Assembly: GCA_026119935.1 (NCBI GenBank)
Contig: JALRMH010000003.1
Location: 310,001-374,000 of the forward strand
Source: Endothia cerciana
Taxonomy: Eukaryota; Ascomycota; Sordariomycetes; Diaporthales; Cryphonectriaceae
Direction of reading: 5' to 3'
Length of the DNA: 64,000 nucleotides
In this document: positions 58,101 to 64,000 of the stretch, piece by piece
How positions within the stretch are numbered: the stretch's first letter is position 1
How the letters are laid out: the number at the start of each line of letters is the position of its first letter
The notes under the pieces: model-generated
Databases searched by the model: none
Seen by the model: the letters and a program-made list of their open reading frames with translations, nothing else
What the model was told of the DNA's origin: nothing
Made by a program: the position numbers and the translations under genes

Positions 58101-59199
58101 CTTGGCGCAGCACGTCACGAGTGGTGACTGTGGCTCAACGGCCGACTTGGGTGAAAAGGAACGGATTGCCTAGAGGGCGGGCTTGGAGCTGGTCGGCGCT
58201 CATCGTCGAGACTGCCCACCTGCGGCCATGATGCTCAGGATATAAATATCAAGGCTCTTGCAAATTTGTCTGCGATTATGCCCTGGGCTGCAGCCGCGGG
58301 CAGTGGCATCTGCACGAGACTTGTCGTCGGCCCCCGATTACCCACCAAGGAAGTCGGCAAGGGTCTCAGAGGCGGGAGCTCACCGCAGGGCATGGCCCGC
58401 AGCCCTCACCTGCCCCTTGCAGCCTCCCCCGGTTGTTTCTGGGCGCGCCCTGAGATCTGTTGTTGAGATCTCACGACCTTCCTATGCACGCCAGAGATCC
58501 CCCGCAAACGTGGAGGGCTAGTGCGGGCCGTACTGCTGGGCTCACTGTCCCGGCGATTTGTTTACTGTGTTGGGAAACACTTACCTGTATCGGTAGGTCA
58601 ACTCGACCGTGCTGGTGGACGTGAATCTGTGCTGAGGCTACTGGTTATGGTGGCATACGCAATAGATGCTGACTGACTCTTGCTCGTGGCCGGTTGTCAT
58701 TGTCCCCGACCGGCGACGGGGCTCTGGACCAATACCACCACTTGGCCGAGTATGTTACCTTCACACACCAGACCAGACCCTCCACCCCTGGCCGCGGAGG
58801 AATGTTTGTTGCTGCCAGTAGTAGGTGGCCGAGCAAAGATTCTGTCAACACGCGAATATGTACATTATTCTGCTATAGTCTCTCAGTAATGGAAATCGAA
58901 ACGCGCGACAGGTTGTAGGTGCAATCAATATGGCATTTTTAACAAGATGCGAGACTCACACGGGTCCTTGCGACGCTCTGCTGATTTTCCAGCACACTGC
59001 GCCTTGCCTCAGCCTTCGCCCGCTTGGGCATACTTAGTGCCTCTGGGTTCTTTCATTTTTGGCCTGCCCCGGCGTTCCAAAGCCTATAATAACCCATGTC
59101 ACGAACATCGCCTGCTCTTATGCTGCTTTGGTTGCTCCCTGTTACCATGTCTCCCTCTCAGCTGCAATATACAGCCCCCCTCAACATGGCCTCATCATG
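58101..59199. other. Cutinase promoter and spacer, no supported gene
   Basis: The left part should be the cutinase promoter, with ATATAAATAT at about 58240-58250 as a TATA candidate for the minus-strand gene. Short open frames on the plus strand have no recognisable domain. Confidence 0.5.
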
Positions 59200-60791
59200 G
59201 TCAAGGGAATGTGCCATCCATCCCCACTGCGCGAAGCCCACCGATGTCCAACTTCCATCCCGTCTTGTCGAGGTTGGGAAGAATCCCGACAGCCTGCCAA
59301 GACTTCACGTTACGCGACCTGGAGAGTGTGGTCGATATTTGACTGTAAGTTTATTGCTGGGGCTCTAGGGTAAACATTCGTAACGAAGGCCTCAAATGTG
59401 GAAGACCTTCAACGAGGCATCGATTTCGAGGCCCTGTCGAAAAACTTCAAGGACACCATCACCATCACGAGGAAGGCTCGGGTTCCGATACCTGTGGATC
59501 GATGCACTGTGCATAGTTCAGGATAGCGAAGGAGACTAGGCTCGCGAGTCCTCCCAGATGGCCCAGATTTATAGCAACGGAGCTCTGATGTTGTCTACTG
59601 TGGCGGCGCCCGACGGCGAGCGCGGCATGTCGCTATAGCGGAATGTGCTCCGAACCCATCGTTTCGGCAGAAATAAGGGATATATCTGGCAGAAACCGTC
59701 CGAATGGACGTCGACTGCTGAACACAGTGCCAAGCCCCTCGACGAGCGGGCTTGGGCGTACCAAGAATGCATGATGGCTCCTCGCATCCTCCACTTTGGG
59801 GAACAGAAAACGATGTGGGAATGTGCTTCGGCATAATGGGCTGAAGATTTACGGGCTTGAACAAGTTTTATGGTCAATAACGGACGACAAGCCTCAAGTG
59901 GAACCATTCGTGCGACACCCTGCATCTTCTTCTCTTTCTCCGGGACTGATGAGGTTATGGGATACAGAAGACATACAAGACCGCCTGCAAGCTTACTATG
60001 ATTGCGTCCAGGACTATACGGGACGCAAACTGACGAAGCGGACTAACAAGTTGCCTGCTTTCTCCGGACTCGCCTCTGCATTTCGTGTTCCCGAGCTTGG
60101 TGCGTATCTGGCAGGCCTGTGGGAAGCGGATCTGGTGTATGGGCTGGCTTGGAGAGGCGGCAATGCTGGTTCACAGGAGCAGGCTGGCAGGGACAGTGAA
60201 TACATTGCAACCGTCGTGGAGCTGGGCTTCCATGACGGGCCGCTGTGTCGTGAATGAAACTCGTTCTTTCTTGCGCGAAGACATCCCGAATAAGTACAAA
60301 CGCTGGTCAGAGAGTTACTAGCCGCGTTTGGCTTCGTACCATGACCAGCTCCTGACGTCCCATCCATACGGGAAGATCTCGGCCGCGGCCATCGTTCTCC
60401 ATGGGCACTGCCGGACATTCATGGTGCACACAGCAGAAACCGAGATGAGTAACATAGCGGGTCCTGCGTATCTTAATCAGGGATTTAGCAAAGGCTATCC
60501 CTGAAAGTTTAGATCGCCGAATGAGTGTGTGGCCTCGAGTGTCGAGTGGCCTGGTGGGGACCAAGACAGAGTCGAGCAGTTCGCCGCGCTTCAGATTGGC
60601 ATGACTATTTCCCGCACGACTCACGCGGACATGGAGCTTTGGCGATGTTGATACTTGAGGGCGTGGAAGGATCAGAGAACACATACAGAAGGGTTGGATA
60701 TCTCGGGCTGCATATGGTTTTCGACCAGCAAAAATCCGATGAGGAGATAATGCCTGAGAAGTGGGAGGCTGGGGATTTCAGGATAATTTGA
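59200..60791 (+). pseudogene. HET-domain (heterokaryon incompatibility) pseudogene
   Basis: Recognisable pieces of a HET-domain protein follow one another on the plus strand in changing frames. First LPSRLVEVGKN...RLHVTRPGECGRYLTVS, then SNVEDLQRGIDFEALSKNF, a one-base frameshift near 59475, LGFRYLWIDALCIVQDSEGD, a TAG at 59537, ARESSQMAQIYSNGALMLST, a TAG at 59636, then LDERAWAYQECMMAPRILHF and a TAA at 59834. The C-terminal half resumes in another frame with VQDYTGRKLTKRTNKLPAFS, then SWSWASM, and ends with LILEGVEGSENTYRRVG and a stop at 60789-60791. The TAG at 59537 falls where HET proteins have Trp, consistent with a G-to-A change such as RIP produces, though one base is not proof. HET proteins trigger cell death after fusion of unlike strains; this copy cannot encode one. 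The N-terminal limit is uncertain. Confidence 0.88.
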
Positions 60792-61640
60792 GAGCCACTG
60801 CTGATCCATTACACGAACTGACCTTGTCGAGGGCTTAATGTTTCAGATGGTGGTCACTGTCTCTGATGTTCTGGCCAAAGATAGAAAACCTAGTGTATAG
60901 TAGTAGTTGGCGCATGGCTGAAGTTAAACCCACAAGTCTACGGCGTTTCACTCCGCATTGAGGTAAACACAGGTCGCATCATATATCTTGAAAATCTTCC
61001 ATTTTTTTTGGGGGGGCGCCAGTGGCACGATGCCCTGCTTAACAGCTTTAAGGCCGTTGCAGTACCACTTCACAATCTTCGGCAGCCCGTCAGGCGTTCA
61101 GAAAGTCACAGATATGTGACATATCGAGCCCTTGAGCCAAACAGCCCTCCGTATCGTGACTCTAATCCGTAGACATCACACCTCCCGCTACACGGCCGAA
61201 ATCACTGTGTATGTCACTTGATTCCCGTCTAAATCCTTACCGGGGTAACTTTATATACTTACAGTAATACAGCTGAGGCCACTAGGGGTGAGACGATAAG
61301 TCTGAGTCCTACTCCCCTCATTACTTAGCTGTACGCTGATTTCAAGCTCAATGGTGTCATCCGAGATAGAGGAGAGTTGAACGTGTCCTATCTGACTTGG
61401 GAAGTCGGGCATACGTATCTGTGTGAGAAGACCGCCTCCCGGATACAGTGGCGATCTCGGTCGAGCCGGTCTCCGGAATGTAACCCCCCCGCCCGGACGC
61501 CCTCTCCCATCGCTATCTTAAGATCATATAGCGGTCACATTGTTAGTTTTTGCTCCGCAGACTGCACACCTGCGGGAATCAAAAGAACAGTGCACAGCAT
61601 CAGTTCGTTGGACCGCCTACTTCCTCACGAAGGTTACAAG
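60792..61640. other. Spacer and promoter of the GH127 gene
   Basis: No separate gene is supported. A T/G run (TTTTTTTTGGGGGGG) lies at 61003-61017. The open frame continues 88 codons upstream of the chosen GH127 start but shows no family similarity there. Confidence 0.5.
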
Positions 61641-63757
61641 ATGCGCCTGATCCAGCCGGCCCGGTCCGGGCCCGAACGATCGGATCCGCAAGGCACGTAC
61701 ACCCACACATCGTTCACCAGCCCGTCAATACTGGCGATAAGGCGGGAGACCGTGTCCCGCGTCACGCTCAGGACGCAGCTAGACCTTCTGAAGAGCACCG
61801 GGCGCTACGACTGCTTCAGGCTGAGGTGGCACCCGATCTACGACGACCACAGGTTCTGGCCGGTCCCGCCGCACCTGTTCTGGGACAGCGACCTGGGCAA
61901 GTGGATGGAGGGCGCCATCTACTCCCTGGGCGCGCGGTACGACCGCGAGCTGGACGAGGCGGTCAGGCACATCGTCGAGACGATCCGGTCGGCCCAGCAG
62001 GAGGACGGCTACCTGAACCTGCACTATATCCTGGTCGAGCCCGGGCAGCGTTGGACGAACATCAGGGACATGCATGAAATGTGAGCCGATAGCCGTATAT
62101 CAAAATGACAAAGGTCGTTCGTGGTCCTCACCCCTGCGGTAGGTATAATGCCGGACACCTGCTCGAGGCGGCCATTGCGCATCACGACCACTACAGGAAC
62201 AACGACTTCCTCGACGTCATGACGAGGTACGTCCACCTCATGCACGCCAACTTCGGGCCGGGGCCAGGCCAGCGGAGGGCCTACCCGGGCCACCCGGAAC
62301 TCGAGCTCGCCCTGCTGCGGCTTTACAGGACCACGGGCGACACCAAGGCCTACGAGCTCGCCAGGTTCTTCCTCGCGGAGCGCGGCAGGCCCGCGGGCCA
62401 GGACGGGCGGCACTACTACGACTGGGAGATGGAGCGCAGGGGAGAGGACGCCCACAAGCGGCCCAACTCGTACCCCATGTCCCGCGACTACTGGTACTGC
62501 CAGGCGCACCAGCCGATCCTCGAGCAGCAGTCGGTCGAGGGCCACGCGGTCCGGGCGACATACCTCCTGACGGCGGTAGCGGACCTTGTCGCGCTGGACA
62601 AGGACGGGAGGCAGCCCCTCGACGGCGCGGACGGCTGGCTGGCGGCCCTGCACCGTCTCTGGGACAACATGGTCTCCAGGAAGATGTACGTGACCGGGTC
62701 CTTTGGCGCAGTGGCTCAATGGGAGGGCTTCGGGATCGACTACTTCCTCCCGCAGGCGCCGGACGAGGGCGGCTGTTACGCCGAGACCTGCGCCTCCATC
62801 GGCGTCGTGATGCTCGCCGAGCGTCTCCTCCACATCGAGCCGGACTCCCGGTACGCGGACGTCATGGAGCTGTGCCTCTACAATACCATCATGGGCTCGA
62901 TGTCCCTCGACGGCAAGGCTTTCACCTACGAGAACTACCTCGCCAGCTGCCCCGGCCACCTGTGCCGGCGGGAGGGGTGGTTCGAGTGCAGCTGCTGCCC
63001 GCCGAACGTGAGCCGGCTCTTTGCGAGCCTGGGCGGGTACCTGTGGCACTTTGGGAGCACTCTTGACCCCATGGCAGGAACCGATGAGGTCTTCATCAAC
63101 GTGCACTTGTACACATCCGCGAGACTCCGGTTTGCCTCCCCCTCCTCACACTCCCTTGTGCAGTTTGAGCAGAAGACCAACTGGCCCTGGGAGGGCAACG
63201 TGATGTTCTCGCTCCGGACAGGTGACGTGACGCCCGTCACCGTCCGTCTGCGCGTCCCGTCTTGGTCCGGCGGTGGGTACGTCCTCACGCCGTCTCCTTC
63301 GCCCAACGAGCCCGTGGCAGTGGAGAAGGGCTATCTCGTGCTCTCGCCCGCGTATCTGGACGCCAATCCGTCCTTCTCCGTTGTCTTCGGCGGATTCGAG
63401 CCTCGCTTTGTGGCGCCCCATCCGCATACCAACCAGCGTACGTTGACCTTAGCCAGAGGACCAGTAGTGTACTGTGTCGAGGATGTTGACAATCCCCGGG
63501 AGGACAACCACTTCAAGGACGTGGTACTGGATGACAAGGCGCCTGTCCTAGAGGAGGAGAGGGAGTGCAAAGGAGACAAGTACGTTGCACTCAACACGCG
63601 AGGATGGAACAGGACTTTTGAGGGCCGCTGGGACCCGATGGGACCTGCCTCACACGACCAGAAAGGTGATGAGAGGGAGCTCACGTTTGTGCCCTACTAC
63701 TTGCGCGCAAACCGCGGTGGCAAGGGGCACATGAGGGTAGGGTTGCTGAGACCCTGA
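61641..63757 (+). CDS. GH127 beta-L-arabinofuranosidase (DUF1680 family)
   Basis: Two exons, 61641-62080 and 62143-63757, with a 62-nt intron; 684 residues. The (alpha/alpha)6 catalytic domain is recognisable from LLKSTGRYDCFRLRWHPIYD through DSDLGKWMEGAIYSL, QQEDGYLNLHY and, over the splice, RDMHEM-YNAGHLLEAA, to YVTGSFGAVAQWEGFG. The metal/nucleophile set of Bifidobacterium HypBA1 is conserved: Glu361 and Cys363 (CYAETCAS) and the adjacent Cys431-Cys432 pair (ECSCCPPN), where the first Cys is the expected nucleophile. C-terminal beta-sandwich modules follow (VTVRLRVPSWS, ARGPVVYCVEDVDNP). Family members release L-arabinofuranose from beta-linked arabino-oligosaccharides on plant cell-wall glycoproteins. 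There is no signal peptide from the start at 61641 (MRLIQPARSG), so the protein is probably intracellular. The ATG at 61641 was chosen because upstream codons are unlike the family. It fits a plant-associated lifestyle together with the cutinase. Confidence 0.93.
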
Positions 63758-64000
63758 TACTGCAGAGAGATTTGATTCCCGATTCCCCTAGTCTAGTACA
63801 CGTGCTGGTATGATTGATAGTTTTCTGTCCTGAAAAAAGAGGATCAGGAGGAGGAATGTAATGCCCGTAGCCTCAAAACAAGACGGATATACAAGACCGT
63901 GAGATGTGATCCACTCAGTCCACTCGATTCTCATTAGGCCTAACTACCTACTCGAGGTTCATAAATCAGGCGTTCTCCACGCCGGCCTTTTTTCCCATCC
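63758..64000. other. 3' flank of the GH127 gene to the window edge
   Basis: No gene is seen. This short stretch probably contains the 3' UTR and terminator of the GH127 gene. Confidence 0.5.

Noticed and set aside
1..64000. CRISPR arrays, insertion sequences or bacterial operons
   Set aside because: The DNA is eukaryotic with spliceosomal introns; short tandem repeats seen are micro- or minisatellites without spacer structure.

Overview
This window is nuclear DNA of a filamentous ascomycete (Pezizomycotina, most likely Sordariomycetes; the order cannot be fixed from sequence alone). The reasons are short GT-AG introns of about 53-113 nt, Zn(II)2Cys6 regulators, a non-reducing polyketide synthase (PKS), a HET-domain relic, a cutinase and fungal forms of Dpb2, AIM24 and TMEM19. 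I identify 13 probable protein-coding genes, one clear pseudogene and one possible gene relic. No rRNA, tRNA, CRISPR array or intact transposon was seen.

Left part (1-10 kb): a partial TMEM19/DUF92 membrane protein on the minus strand running off the left edge; an AIM24-like protein with a proline-rich N-terminus (1816-3282, +); a 662-residue disordered protein of unknown function with a long leader that may contain an intron (5215-7203, +); and a ToxD-like medium-chain reductase (8829-9863, +).

Centre (8.8-50.3 kb): what looks like a 1,8-dihydroxynaphthalene (DHN) melanin-type gene cluster with very wide spacers. It holds a CMR1-type regulator combining two C2H2 fingers with a Zn2Cys6 cluster (16849-20004, +), a tetra-/trihydroxynaphthalene reductase (22612-23567, +), a lanthionine-synthetase-C-like protein (26276-25098, -), an AflR-family Zn2Cys6 regulator (31289-29948, -), a 2182-residue SAT-KS-AT-PT-ACP-ACP-TE PKS with the PKS1/tetrahydroxynaphthalene-synthase layout (43765-37049, -), and a secreted multicopper oxidase (50333-48578, -). 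The inferred flow is PKS to 1,3,6,8-tetrahydroxynaphthalene, reduction by the SDR, then oxidative polymerisation by the extracellular oxidase. No scytalone dehydratase lies in the window. AflR-type sites (TCG-N5-CGA) sit just upstream of the ToxD-like reductase, the CMR1 homologue and the PKS, which suggests a two-regulator circuit.

Right part (54-64 kb): DNA polymerase epsilon subunit B (56634-54128, -), a secreted cutinase-family esterase (58100-57254, -), a HET-domain pseudogene broken by stops and frameshifts (about 59200-60791, +), and a GH127 beta-L-arabinofuranosidase (61641-63757, +). Several 4-7 kb spacers hold no gene I can support, only short tandem repeats, homopolymer tracts and sequence that may be decayed.
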